DNA of 64,000 bases from Nematostella vectensis (taxonomy: Eukaryota > Cnidaria > Anthozoa > Actiniaria > Edwardsiidae), in assembly GCF_932526225.1 (NCBI RefSeq), contig NC_064038.1, positions 14,058,647 through 14,122,646 on the forward strand. Direction: 5' to 3'. The translations under genes were made by a program, and so were the position numbers. Each line of letters opens with the position of its first letter. The stretch's first letter is position 1. Of this stretch, positions 11,497-22,373 are shown in pieces. The notes below the pieces were generated by a model. That model did no database searches and was not told the DNA's origin. It was given only the letters and a program-made list of their open reading frames with translations.

Positions 11497-12692
11497 ACGC
11501 CGAGTTCGCCTTATTTTACTTTGCTACCTTGGATAAACAATATAAATGCATAGTGCAGCCATGTTATATTTACATAGCGCTAACTAGAGCCTCGAAAGCG
11601 AGCACATTCGCGTGTTTGGAAACTAAATTGGTTCTTGCTTGGATAATGGTCAGGCGCGTACCCAGGATTGGCTGAGGGGGGTGCGCAGTCATAGTTAACA
11701 TATGAAAGAAGTATTAGTAAAGATCCGTTAATAAGAAATGACCGCCTTTTGGCAGCCAAGGGGGGGGGGGGGGGGTGCGCGCGCACCCTGCGCACCTGTG
11801 TACGCGCCTGGTGGTTATCAGCAATCTATTTAGGTACGTTTACCGGTTCTTATTTCTGTCCCAAATATCCAGCAAGATTATAGGTAACTCCTCTCATTTG
11901 TAGTCAACCACTACCCCTTCCTCGTCAGCAAACACTACCCTTGTTTGCCGAATCTCTCCATTCCTCCCTGTCCTCGGTTCTCTAGGCTTTTATTTATAGG
12001 GCGTATAATGGCAAATGACGTCCATTGAACTTACACCGGAAATTTATAAATGTAGCTATTATAATGTCAATATATGCCCAAAAGGTCTTGAGAGAATGAA
12101 ATTTATATGCGTCGTTTTTAAATTTCATCGTGCACGAATAGAAAGTAGAAAAGTCAAGCACACTTTATGGAAAAGGAGTCTCAAATGGGGAAATGAACGG
12201 ATAAAAATGTATTAGCTGATGTGTTAGGCCTTAATGGTACACCTCATTATTCTGCCCTTATTATAAGGATATATGCAAGGTATAGGTATTTGTTTATATA
12301 CCCATAAAATAAACACATCAAGCGCGAAATAAACTTGTTAGATGTGTCAGGAAGGTGTTAACAATGGCTGTATTAACTTGAAAATGGTCCGCCTACTTGC
12401 GAACATTATTATTTTTTTAAATATCGCAAAACCTTTTACTCGCAAATGATCCCTTTTGTTACTGTATCTGTTGTATCCGGGGTTTAAGTGGGACCATTAA
12501 GCCTTTAACCATTAACCTGAAAATGGTTCTCCTACTTGCGACCATTCAAACACCAAAAAAGTGTTAGCCGCCAATGATCCCTTTGTTGCTATATTCGTTT
12601 TCTCCAAGTGGCGTAAGTGGATATAATTAAGAAAAGTTTTAAAGTGAGATTAAGTGAGATCTCACTCACATCCCTAGAGTCCGCTAAGGGGT
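11497..12692. other. intergenic between the secreted-protein and GPCR genes
   Basis: Contains the MITE at 11651-11810 and otherwise AT-rich sequence. Two similar segments at about 12380-12480 and 12510-12600 (TTGAAAATGGTC...TACTTGCGA and CTGAAAATGGTT...TACTTGCGA) suggest a diverged local duplication of about 150 bp. No gene is supported. Confidence 0.5.
11651..11810. mobile_element. MITE with CAGGCGCGTAC termini (hAT-like)
   Basis: The left end CAGGCGCGTACCCAGG and right end TGTGTACGCGCCTG are inverted copies over about 11 bp. CAGG termini resemble hAT-type non-autonomous elements, but no 8-bp target duplication can be read. An internal poly-G run follows GCAGCCAAG. Confidence 0.5.
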
Positions 12693-14880
12693 ATGGAAGC
12701 GCCCATGAACAGCTCCATCTCATGTATAGGCTACATCAAGGCTTACTTTCTCTTTGAGTACGAACCAACAAGTTGGGTGACTCGATCCTGCTATGTCACC
12801 GCCACCATCAGCACCATATCCGCCGTACCAGCGACGTTCCTGAACCTTCTGGTGATAGCAGCCATTGCCCGCTCTAGCACCCTACGATCACCCTCCTTTC
12901 TGCTTATCTGCAGTATGGCGGTCAGTGACCTCTTGGTGGGACTACTCTTCCAGCCGAGGTTCACGGTGCTAAGGGTGGCGGAGGCTATGGGGGATTTCGA
13001 CGTGTACTGCCATGCGGCTTATCTGGCTAGTTTTGGTAATGTGGTGATCATGATGTCAGTGATGACCGTTGCGATGATTAGCATCGACAGATATCTGGCG
13101 CTTCATCTAAAAAATAGGTAACGTGTTTGATATGACGTGTTGTCGTATTTATATTTCTTTGTCCATGTCGAAAAAAATTCTAATTACAGGTATGAACTAA
13201 TTGTTTGGCCTTTTATTTCGTTTAATGTACGCTTCAATCCTCAATATAGACAAAAAACACGGGCAAACAATTAGAGAATTTCACCTTTAACCACAGACGC
13301 TCTCCAAACTCAGATTTTTTTCTAACTAGATGTCTCAGTCGCGACTCAGTGTAGCCTTGAAGACGCTCTAATGGAGGATACGCGGAGGGGTGTGGCTATG
13401 GCAATCTTATGCAAAATGGTGCAAAATCTAGCTGTTTTTTTTTAATAAGAAAACGCTTCAAAATAACGTAATAACAAGTCTGATCGTTTTCTCTTCGCAG
13501 GTACAAGGTAGTGGTGACGAAAGGCCGTGTGGTGAAGACACTACTTCTGCTGTGGACTCTCTCGATTTGCCTCGGAGCTGTAATGCCACTGATCTCCATT
13601 ACCGTCTCCAACGTCCTTCTTGTCACCCTCATCTGGCCTGTCCTGCCATCGCCTCCTATCTCAAGTGCTGCCACACCATACGGCGCCTCTACCGTCGTAA
13701 CGGAACCCAGAGTAGACCGGTGAATCGAGGTCAAAACAACACACCCCGGAGCCCCACTGCACATGTCACCAATGGCAACCATCTCGCCCCTAGCAACCCC
13801 AACCGCCCTAGCAATGCAGTCTCAGGTAACCAGGCCACGACTAGTCAAGATTCTTGCGAGAACATAAAAAGTAACGAGACATGGTCGCGAGACATTGTCT
13901 CCTCAGCATCCCCGCATCTTGCTGTTTCTTGTGGAAGACAAGACAGCCCGGTACAAAGCTCGATACTTCGCCCACACCATGCCAAGCGCAATCCACAATG
14001 CTCTTCAATCAGTCTGCATTCATGCACCGCCGATTCTGTTATCGCTGGAAACAAGGTCAGTTCGGCTTACTGCCAGCACATGTCCAATGGTCATCAGAGC
14101 ACGAAACAAGGTCCAGCCAGTCAGAACGCTCAAGATAGACAAGCAAGGCAGAACGCACAAAATAATCGAGCCAGACAGAACGCACAAGATAGTCAAGCCA
14201 GTCAGAACGCACAAGATAGTCAAGCCAGGCAGAACGCACAAGATAGTCAAGCCAGTCAGAACGCACAAGATAGTCGAGCCAGGCAGAACGCGCAAGATAG
14301 TCAAGCCAGTCAGAACGCGCAAGATAGTCAAGCCAGGAAGAACTCGCTAGATAGTCAAGCCAGTCAGAACGCGCAAGATAGTCAAGCCAGGCAGAACGCG
14401 CTAGATAGTCAAGCCAGGCAGAACGCGCTAGATAGTCAAGCCAGGCAGAACGCGCAAGATAGACAAGCCAGGCAGAACGCGCTAGATAGTCAAGCCAGGC
14501 AGAACGCGCAAGATAGACAAGCCAGGCAGAACGCGCTAGATAGACAAGCCAGGCAGAACGCGCTAGATAGTCAAGCCAGGCAGAACGCGCAAGATAGACA
14601 AGCAAGGCAGGACATGATAAATCTCGCAAAGTACGAAAGGGTGTCCCGAACTATGATGATCCATGTCGTTCTTCTTTTCGCTTGCTACGTTATTTATATC
14701 GTTATTGGCCCGATCTTGTATTACCAAATTGGCTTTAACGGGTGGATCAAGTTTATCACCGATGTTGGTATGCTGTTGATACTCCTTAACTCTTTGCTCA
14801 ACCCGATTATTTACTTAGTGCGCATGCGTGAGATAAGAAGGGCATGTCTATCCTTGCTTAAGTGTTGTGCTGGGAAATAG
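12693..14880 (+). CDS. class A (rhodopsin-like) GPCR with repeat-expanded loop 3; frameshifted in TM5
   Basis: Exons 12693-13117 and 13501-14880. Exon 1 encodes a short N-terminus with an NSS glycosylation site, TM1-TM3 and SIDRYLAL (DRY motif). Exon 2 opens in phase with TM4 (LLLLWTLSICLGAV) and the start of TM5 (NVLLVTLIWPVL), then meets a stop. The other frame carries ASYLKCCHTIRRLYRR, a long loop 3, TM6 (HVVLLFACYVIYIVIG) and TM7 with NPIIY plus a C-tail ending CCAGK. The switch lies near 13630-13655 and needs one base gained or two lost, so as written this is a broken gene or an assembly error. Loop 3 holds about 18 units of a 9-residue QARQNAQDS repeat. Extracellular loop 2 is very short, as in some melanocortin- and adenosine-type receptors. 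Ligand unknown. Confidence 0.8.
14113..14612 (+). repeat. 27-bp coding minisatellite in GPCR loop 3
   Basis: About 18 units of 27 bp encode a nonapeptide resembling QARQNAQDS, rich in Gln, Asn, Asp and Arg. Variants are substitutions (S for R, L for Q, R for S) with no frame-disrupting indels. It runs directly into DMINLAKYERVSR, which leads into TM6. Confidence 0.95.
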
Positions 14881-15365
14881 AGGGGCGGGGCAGAAGCGGA
14901 GAGGGCGTAGAGTGCTGCAAGTGGTCTGGGCTTGAGGAGACGCCCCCTACTGAAATTATTGGCACGTCATTCTTCCACACCAATATGTATTCTTGGAGTG
15001 CATCCTTATCGGGGCTATGTGTATGATATATATATGAACAATAAGCGGAGATACAGTGAGTTTTGTCGAGTTTTATTCTACTTTATTGTTGGTAAAGTGT
15101 ATGATGGGAAATTCGTAGATCGAAATAGCAGATATCATATATAAATATGTATGTGTGTAATATCCATTCATTTTTAGAAGTATCCAAATTGTGTTATACT
15201 TGTCGTAAATGTCATCAAAATATACACGAATTAAGCACTTTTTTCTTGTTTACCTCGAAAGGTTGAGGGCTTATTACAACGATATGAGTCATAATTTGTC
15301 ATTTTAAATCCTCATTTCATCATTTTTTGTTTGTTATTTATAAGAAATATCATTTACCAGTTCTC

Positions 15366-15835
15366 AGACCCCATACAATGTCCTTAGACAACATACACTG
15401 TTCTCAGACCTACATACAATGTTCTCAGACCTACATACAATATTCTCAGACCTCATACAATGTTCTCAGACCTACATACAGTATTCTCAGACCTACATAC
15501 AGTATTCTCAGACCTACATACAATGTTCTCAGACCTCATACAGTATTCTCAGACCTACATACAATGTTCTCAGACCTACAGACAGTATTCTCAGACCTAC
15601 ATACAATACTCTCAGACCTACATACAATGTTCTCAGACCTCATAAAATATTCTTAGACCTACATACAATATACTCAGACCTACATACACTGTTCTCAGAC
15701 CTCATACAATGCCCTTAGATAACATACAGTATGCTCAGACCTACATACAATGTTCTCAGACCTCATACAATGTCCTTAGACAACATACAATATTCTCAGA
15801 CCTACAATGTTCAAAGACCATTTGCAATATTCACA
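15366..15835 (+). repeat. 21-bp tandem repeat downstream of the GPCR
   Basis: About 22 units of CTCAGACCTACATACAATGT-type sequence, some shortened by 3-4 bp (CTCATACAATG). It lies about 490 bp after the GPCR stop. Open frames across it are a by-product of the 21-bp period; it has no protein-like composition. Confidence 0.9.
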
Positions 15836-18800
15836 CATCCCATAGAATGTCGATTAGGGAATAACACTTAACTCATGAAAAACGTTTCAAGAACTGTGGT
15901 GAAGTACCAAATTATTTACTAATATTATAGGTAGAATTTAACGTACAAGAGTCATTCTCCGGCAGGATTATTCGTGATAAAGAAAAACGGTGGGCGGTTG
16001 TAATTTTCTATTTACTTACCGCGATTTTCAATATTCTTCAAAATCTTGTGAATCTTGACAACTGTTTAACCTTCTTAGCAACGGAATTACCATTTGGTGC
16101 GTTTAATTGGTTTGCGCCTTCCTCGTGATTCGAAACCATTCCAGTGCTAGCTAAGGAAAAAAAACCTCCGAGGGTTTTGAATGACGAGAACAGACGTTTT
16201 AGCTGATGGAAAGTTGCAATAGTTCGCAGGATGTTAAAAACAACAGTAAATCACAAGCTAATGCGGGGAATGGATGCCTGAGTAGTTGGTAAACATATTT
16301 CTAACTTTGGCACTGTAAGTTGTATGAGTTTGATTACGATTTCATCCTTTTTATTCACTAGAATAAAAATACCCTTATTTTGTTATTATGGTCCTCACTT
16401 GTAATCTCTTCACTTGTTTCCCTTGAAATAAAATACAAATCTCCGAAATGATCGCACTCAAAAGCACGTGCCGCCTTAACCAGTCTTAGTTCTACCGATT
16501 TAAAGGATTAAAGGATATTAATTCCTCGTTTAATCCCCTCCAGACTTAAACAATTATTATTAAGATGCAGAAAGTCACTTTTCATTTCCTGATCTGTTTA
16601 TAACTTGGAGATTCTTAAAAAGGCTTCGTTATTAAAATGCTCAGCACAAACAGCCCGCCCTAAACGCGTAGCGATAAAGAAGCGGGTAATTCCTGACAAA
16701 ACTGAGCAACAATCGCAGATTACAAAGACTTCTTGTGAATATAAACTCTTTAGTGTTTTGCAATACGTTCCAAATCCTTGGGAATCTAAACGCTGTCAGG
16801 ACGTGATCGTTTAAACAACCTTTTTCGATAACTGCAGGCTTTTAAAACACCGACACCAATATTCAACAAAACAATACGTCTGACGCATGAAGGCGGAAAG
16901 ACTTCTTCACAACTTCTTCCCACCAGCTTTAACTCGACAAAAAAAAAAAAAAAAAAAAATCAGGTTTGAAAATGTGAAATGTCAATTCGCCGAGCATTCG
17001 AGTACTCAAAAAATGTGTAAAAAAAAAGATCGTCTCCCACACGGAGGAAATTCTTAGGGCCCTATGAAGCACCAGACAATATACGAAAGTATATCGTCGA
17101 CCCTCGCAGGGATTATTATTTTACTAAAATACAGAGATTGTCAGTACATGCAAAACTGATTCTATTTAGCTCTTTGGTTATGGTCCATTCCCTCTTTATT
17201 TTCCCACTTCAAGCGTTTTCAGTGACAGTTGTAACCCTAACATTTGCGCAGGTTATCTTTGTATAGTTTTGATGTGTGTTTTTATTACTTTGGGCTTGAA
17301 GTAAGGCGTTCTTTTTCTTTGCACAGCTTAGATACATATGTTTTTGTTGGATTTATAAAACTTTATTATTATGCATCAATGAAACTTTTTGAGCCTAAAA
17401 TAACATATTTTCTCAAGTTTGATTTTATTGCAGCCATCATAAACACTACGTGGGATCCAAGCCAGTCTCCGAAGGTCCGCGTAACTTAACGTCGACACTT
17501 TTCTAGTAAGCACGCGTAGAGAAAGTGTCTTTGAAGGACACCGCAAAAAATTCAGAATTGTAGACGATTAAGGCGGTTATCAAAATTACCAAAACTTTCT
17601 TTTCTCAAGTGGTGGTTATCTTCACTGCGGAGTGACAATAAATTCAATATTATTATAATCGTTATTGACCGAGTGTCAGTTCCTAAACAGTATCTAGGAG
17701 CTCAAAAGTAGCCCCTTTATCATAAAAACCTGTCAGTGATATGTAGAATAATCGGAATACAAGACGTTCTTGAAAAAAACGAGGTGTATGGAACCCTAAT
17801 CTCTTTCTAGGGGAGCAAGTATTTTGCCCTTCTTAGCGGGTTTGAAGCTTTTTGTCTGGAATTTTGTACTTCAAGCGAAAATGATTATTTTTGTAATGGT
17901 TTTTGTGGAACTAAATAAAAATAAACATGTTCACCTATACTTACTTAGATTTTATATACTTCTATTAGTTTCCTTATACTTACTTAGATTTTATATACTT
18001 CTATTAGTTTCCCTGTAAATAATTTTAGTGTAAATAATTTCATAATTCAACCCTTGGGTTGCGAGGATTTTATTCAATAAACTATCTATCTATCTATACC
18101 TTAAAAGCAAATTAAGTATCTAAAATAACACATGCATCGGGTTATTTATATATGGCAAAACGATAAACATATCTTGAAAGCGTGGTTCGCGTCAGGTATT
18201 TCAACATTACAATAGGCGAAAATTCTGAAACAAGTGTGAAAATCTACAAGTCACAGGACAATATAATGATGGTTATAGACGACTGTGTTGGTTATTGACA
18301 CAAACTGCCAAAAAGTATGTTTATATAATTTATGTTCCAGAAATTCCTTTCACTCTTATGACTTGGTTAAGTTACGGTACACGTGGATTTTAGGACTACA
18401 AAAGTGTTTTTTCACACTTTAAAAGATGACAATTTTTGGAACGCGAAAAAGTAACTCGTATTCACGCAACCAATATTTCCGACTTTGTCTGTGTTTATTA
18501 GCAAAATCACTGAAACGAAAGTCAATGAACACGAACAATGAACTAGTACTTGACCTAAAAGCTTTAACACATAAACAAATGGCTTTGAAAGGAGGCCAAA
18601 TACTACTTGAAAATACCAACAAAGCCAGTGGGAATGAGTTTGTTTTGAGAGTGTTGGATAGATCGTGTAGGATTTTGGTTCCTGGTCGAAGCAAAATTCA
18701 GGTCCAATTTGGTTTAACAAAACGCCGTTTGTCGTGGAACTTTGGTTCTTTTGAAATTTCCAAACACTGTACTACCCCCCCCGGCCCAACCCTCCATGGA

Positions 18801-21251
18801 TCCAACAATAGTCAATTAAGGCGAAAAGTATGGGGATACTTGTTGAAACACAATGCCAAAAATGATTGAAAAAAACAACACAACCATCGCGTCCAATATT
18901 GTTAATGGATCTTGGACAGAGTCTTAATTTAGAGAAAATTACTGGCCTAAAACAATACAGTAATCCGTGTTCAAGCACTGTGGCTAGCTGCCATTGTCTT
19001 CCATTCTTTGCCGAAAAATGCTAAGCTTTTCAAATTGATTCGAAGGCTAGCCCTGCTCAGTGTATAAAGAATATAATATATTGGGTTTGTTGATGTGTTG
19101 TACAATACCAGACACGGGGGTTATCTGTTGATTTCTGTCGAAGCGTTGCATGCTTTAAAAACGCGAGCGTGTTAAATCGACGATGACGCTTGTTTTGAAT
19201 AAAAATATTCTTGATAAGCCATTTTGGGCTAAGAGTTTAATTGGTATTCTCGTTGTACTAAAGTATTTTCTCGAGTGGTTTACTTTTAGCGGTATTATTT
19301 GTGAAGCCACTTTACGCCAGGAGACCCAAACCGGAATTTTTTTTTCAAACCTGGTAACGCAAATTTGATAAAAGCATTTCTAAGCTTACCTTGAAAAAAA
19401 CTCACAAGATTAAGTAAATTAAAAAAAGCAAAGTTCTTGTCTTTTTGGGGCTTTCTTAGAGTGTTGAATTTACATTCGGGTTAGCAAATGGGGTAGTGTT
19501 TTTACAAAGTTTATGGGATTTATAAATTTCATGAATATGTGGCATTTTCTAATAATATAAAAATATCATGTCCAGCAAACAGATATTAAAAGTGTGTTGA
19601 AGTCTCAAACACATTTCACTGAATTTCCGCAAAAGTCACGCAAAAAAAAAGAGTTTGATAGCTTCAGCGTTTGTTCGGTTGCTTTTCCAGTGAGCATAGA
19701 AGCCAAAACAAGCCAAAAAGAAATAGAGAAAAGAAAACATTTTTTTGTAAATTTCAAATCTTGTAAGGCTATAATAAAAGATACTACAAGGGCTAACTTG
19801 AAATTACATTTTTAGTCAAATGAGAAGGTCATATATGAAGTGATATTACCCCGATAAAGACAGTGTTTTCGTGGCTGTTCGTGTTGTTTTGTAAGCGAAT
19901 TATCGAGGTCATCACAAAGTTTACTCTTTTTGTACGCCCAAATTGATTCTGGGAGATAGAAAGTGACGCCCAAAAAGAACATGGAAAAACAACCCAAAAT
20001 TGAAGCTTAATTTCTCTAGAATATAGCTCAGGAATGCGTAGTACTAATTATAGAGAACTTGAAAATTGGATCAATTGCTCAACAGGTCATTATCCTATAA
20101 AGAGATTCTAACTTTTTAACTTGTGTCTCCAGGGGTCCACGGAGTAGTTTGATCACAGACCAACCGCTGCGTCAGAGCTTTATTAAGTTGCAAAAATAGA
20201 GATCCGGGATAACAAATAAGAAGTTATGAGCTCTGTTTCTAGTGTAGACTACTATCGGGGCCGCGTAGCCCTCAGGGGCTAGCTTCACACGCACGCCATA
20301 GTCAAAAAGCGGCTTCCAAACGTAGTTCTCACGGTTTTAAGAATCAATTTCCAGGTTTTGTTAATGAAAGGAAAATTAGGTTAGCAGTAAGTCGAATAAT
20401 AACCGAAATCAAACTCTAATAACACAATTTTATTCTGTTTTGACTTTAGAGGCTCTTAATGCGATTTTCCGATGATATATTGCACGCAAATCGGAAACTA
20501 ATTTTCTCTCTTCATTTGATCGTTGCGTGTGGACCTATAAACAGTGGATTTGTAAAACTGCTGCGTCTGTTGAAAGACTTACGTTTACGTTTTACGTACA
20601 AAGGAGGGCGGCTTTCATGTGAATAAGACCGGATAAGGTCTTTTGCGCTATTCTACTCTATGTTTATGTTTTACGCCTTAGCGTAACAATCTATGAATCA
20701 AATAAATTCTCTGATGTTTAAAGGTTTATTATTTGCATTTGTAATATACATGTGCTCTTGGGTTCTAGTTGCTATATAATTTGAATGGTTGATACATGTT
20801 ATATGGTATATATTTACAATAACTTGGGTTCTTTCTACTTTTCATGGATGATTTTATATGATACATAAATTGTTTTTCCCACTGTGATGATGTCTAAGCC
20901 TCGTGTGTCCAAAGTGCTTGAACCAAAAAGCCCTCAGACAAAACTAAAGAAAATATAAGTTACCTAATCTTATTATTTGCTTTATTTAATATACCTAAAT
21001 TCTACATTCTCTTTTAGATAAATTCAAATTCAATACTATTATTTGAATGCTTATGTAGTTCGTTTTTTCCGTTGCGAAATCTCGCATATGGTAAGAACCT
21101 AAAGTCTAAAAAGGGTGAAAGTTTAATTCATTGTGAAACACAGCGGGAAGAAATTCTTGATAGCATCAATAAAAACAATGAAGAGCTAACTTCATCTTCC
21201 TAATCTGATTTAACGAACAAAAAAGGTCTACCTATTCTAACACACTCGTGG
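15836..21251. other. long intergenic region
   Basis: About 5.4 kb with no supported gene. A 37-bp direct duplication lies at about 17938-18012 (ACTTACTTAGATTTTATATA twice). Just after it, TTCAATAAACTATCTATCTA near 18073-18100 resembles the microsatellite tail of a truncated LINE. Open frames near 18426-18869 have no recognisable domain and are mirrored by equally open frames on the other strand. Regulatory DNA of the forkhead gene, which ends at 21252, could lie here. Confidence 0.5.
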
Positions 21252-22085
21252 TTAAATTCTAAGGTACGGGTTCAAATGCTTGGTTGCATCGCACAACGTA
21301 CACTGCTGACAGTTCAGATGCTGATAGTACGGGGGTAGGAACGGTAGCTGAGGCATGAAAATGGACTCCCCTGGTGCCTGGCTGAGCTTGGCGTGGTTAT
21401 AATAGTGCAGAGGCAGGTATGGGGTTATCGAAGGCAACGGAGTTGACTCCAGCGGGTTCAATGAATACGTCGGAACTAAAGAACTTCCCAAGAACCCGGG
21501 CCTCATGTCGAGTGGCGAACTGAAGCTCTGGCTTGTCTCGCCTTTGCTTTCCCTTGCCGCGCGCTCTTGTTTCTTAAACCGCGTTTTTCGTCGTAGGAAG
21601 CTGCCGTTTTCAAACATGTTGTAGCTTTCTGGGTCGAGAGTCCAGTAGTTCCCTTTCAACGGTTCATCTGATTTGATACCGGTCTTGATAAAGCAATCAT
21701 TTAACGAGAGATTGTTCCTAATGCAGATCTTCCATGAGGGGTACGTCTCGCGGTAGAACGGGAACCTATCGCGAATGAACTTACAGATTCCATCCAGGGT
21801 TAGCCGCTTCTCTGGGGAGTTCTGTACTGCCATTGCAATAAGTGCGATGTAGGAGTAGGGCGGGCGGCGACGGCATTTGCGATGGGTCCGCGCCTTTTTC
21901 CCTCCTTCTCCTCTGTCATCTTCTACACTTTCCGTGTCTTTAACTCCCCCAGAGCTCCTCCCTCTCTCGCTCGCCGTACTCTTTTCCCCAATTGACTCTT
22001 TTCTGGTCTCCAACACGCTGTTGTGTGGGCCAAAATCGCTATCCCCCTGTCCTGGAGAATCATCTTGAACATCTCTGGCTTCCAT
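21252..22085 (-). CDS. forkhead transcription factor, FoxE/FoxD-like, with altered recognition helix
   Basis: Single coding exon of 277 aa. I start at ATG 22085 (context ACCATGG) because a splice acceptor at 22124-22125 lies just upstream; the frame stays open further to 22211. The forkhead domain spans about residues 73-172, opening [14 protein letters not shown] and ending [12 protein letters not shown] with wing 1 [17 protein letters not shown] and the SFLRR tail favour the FoxE/FoxD/FoxL1 group. In helix 3 the usual W-Q-N-S-I-R-H-N reads W-K-I-C-I-R-N-N: Asn to Ile (residue 120), Ser to Cys (121) and the base-contacting His to Asn (124, codon 21714-21716). The N-terminus is acidic and Ser-rich; the C-terminus is Pro/Leu/Tyr-rich with CQQCTLC near its end. 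It should act in the nucleus, but target specificity may be unusual. Confidence 0.9.
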   Translation of the reverse strand: MEARDVQDDSPGQGDSDFGPHNSVLETRKESIGEKSTASERGRSSGGVKDTESVEDDRGEGGKKARTHRKCRRRPPYSYIALIAMAVQNSPEKRLTLDGICKFIRDRFPFYRETYPSWKICIRNNLSLNDCFIKTGIKSDEPLKGNYWTLDPESYNMFENGSFLRRKTRFKKQERAARESKGETSQSFSSPLDMRPGFLGSSLVPTYSLNPLESTPLPSITPYLPLHYYNHAKLSQAPGESIFMPQLPFLPPYYQHLNCQQCTLCDATKHLNPYLRI

Positions 22086-22123
22086 GGTATTAGATGTGCT
22101 TCTTTCTTGACAACTGAACTCTT

Positions 22124-22340
22124 CTGCAAATGAACCAAGAATAACCGTAAGTCCTCGTGTAACTGACATGTGTACAGTCGATAATGAGCTGGTTGGAAAC
22201 AGGTGTAGCACTAAATAAAGTCGAGCTCTGTGTTTTAAGGTTACCTTTGAATAAAAGAACTATAATAGCTTTCTTACCCGTCTGTTCAGAGAAGAAAGGC
22301 CTGGCAACAACTCGCTCCCTAATTAACGCCAGTGAACTCT
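22124..22340 (-). other. 5'-UTR exon and intron of the forkhead gene
   Basis: On the minus strand, downstream of the TATA box, a strong donor GGGTAAGAA marks an exon end at 22278, and TTTGCAG ending at 22124 marks the acceptor. The implied model is a non-coding first exon from about 22340 to 22278, a 154-bp intron, then the coding exon from 22123. This removes the upstream in-frame extension from the mature mRNA. Inferred from sequence signals only. Confidence 0.55.
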
Positions 22341-22365
22341 CAAGAAGCTCTCCAAGTTAAAGCCG

Positions 22366-22373
22366 TTTATATA
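22366..22373 (-). promoter_or_regulatory. TATA box of the forkhead gene
   Basis: On the minus strand the bases read TATATAAA. A start site about 30 bp downstream falls near 22340, ahead of the donor at 22278, so promoter, first exon and coding exon line up. Confidence 0.5.

Noticed and set aside
14057-14629. Antisense frame of 190 aa with YLARSAWLD repeats
   Set aside because: It is the reverse strand of the GPCR coding minisatellite. The forward frame connects in phase to TM6 and TM7.
15327-15718. Frames with FSDLHTM/CSQTYIQ repeats
   Set aside because: They come from the 21-bp non-coding tandem repeat; all three frames are equally open.
18412-18869. Overlapping frames on both strands (up to 147 aa) considered as a gene or transposon fragment
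   Set aside because: No recognisable domain, no splice-supported extension, and both strands equally open over the same stretch.
22086-22211. Starting the forkhead protein at ATG 22211, adding 42 residues
   Set aside because: A good acceptor at 22124 with a matching donor at 22278 and a TATA box at 22366 make this stretch mostly intron; ATG 22085 has the better context.
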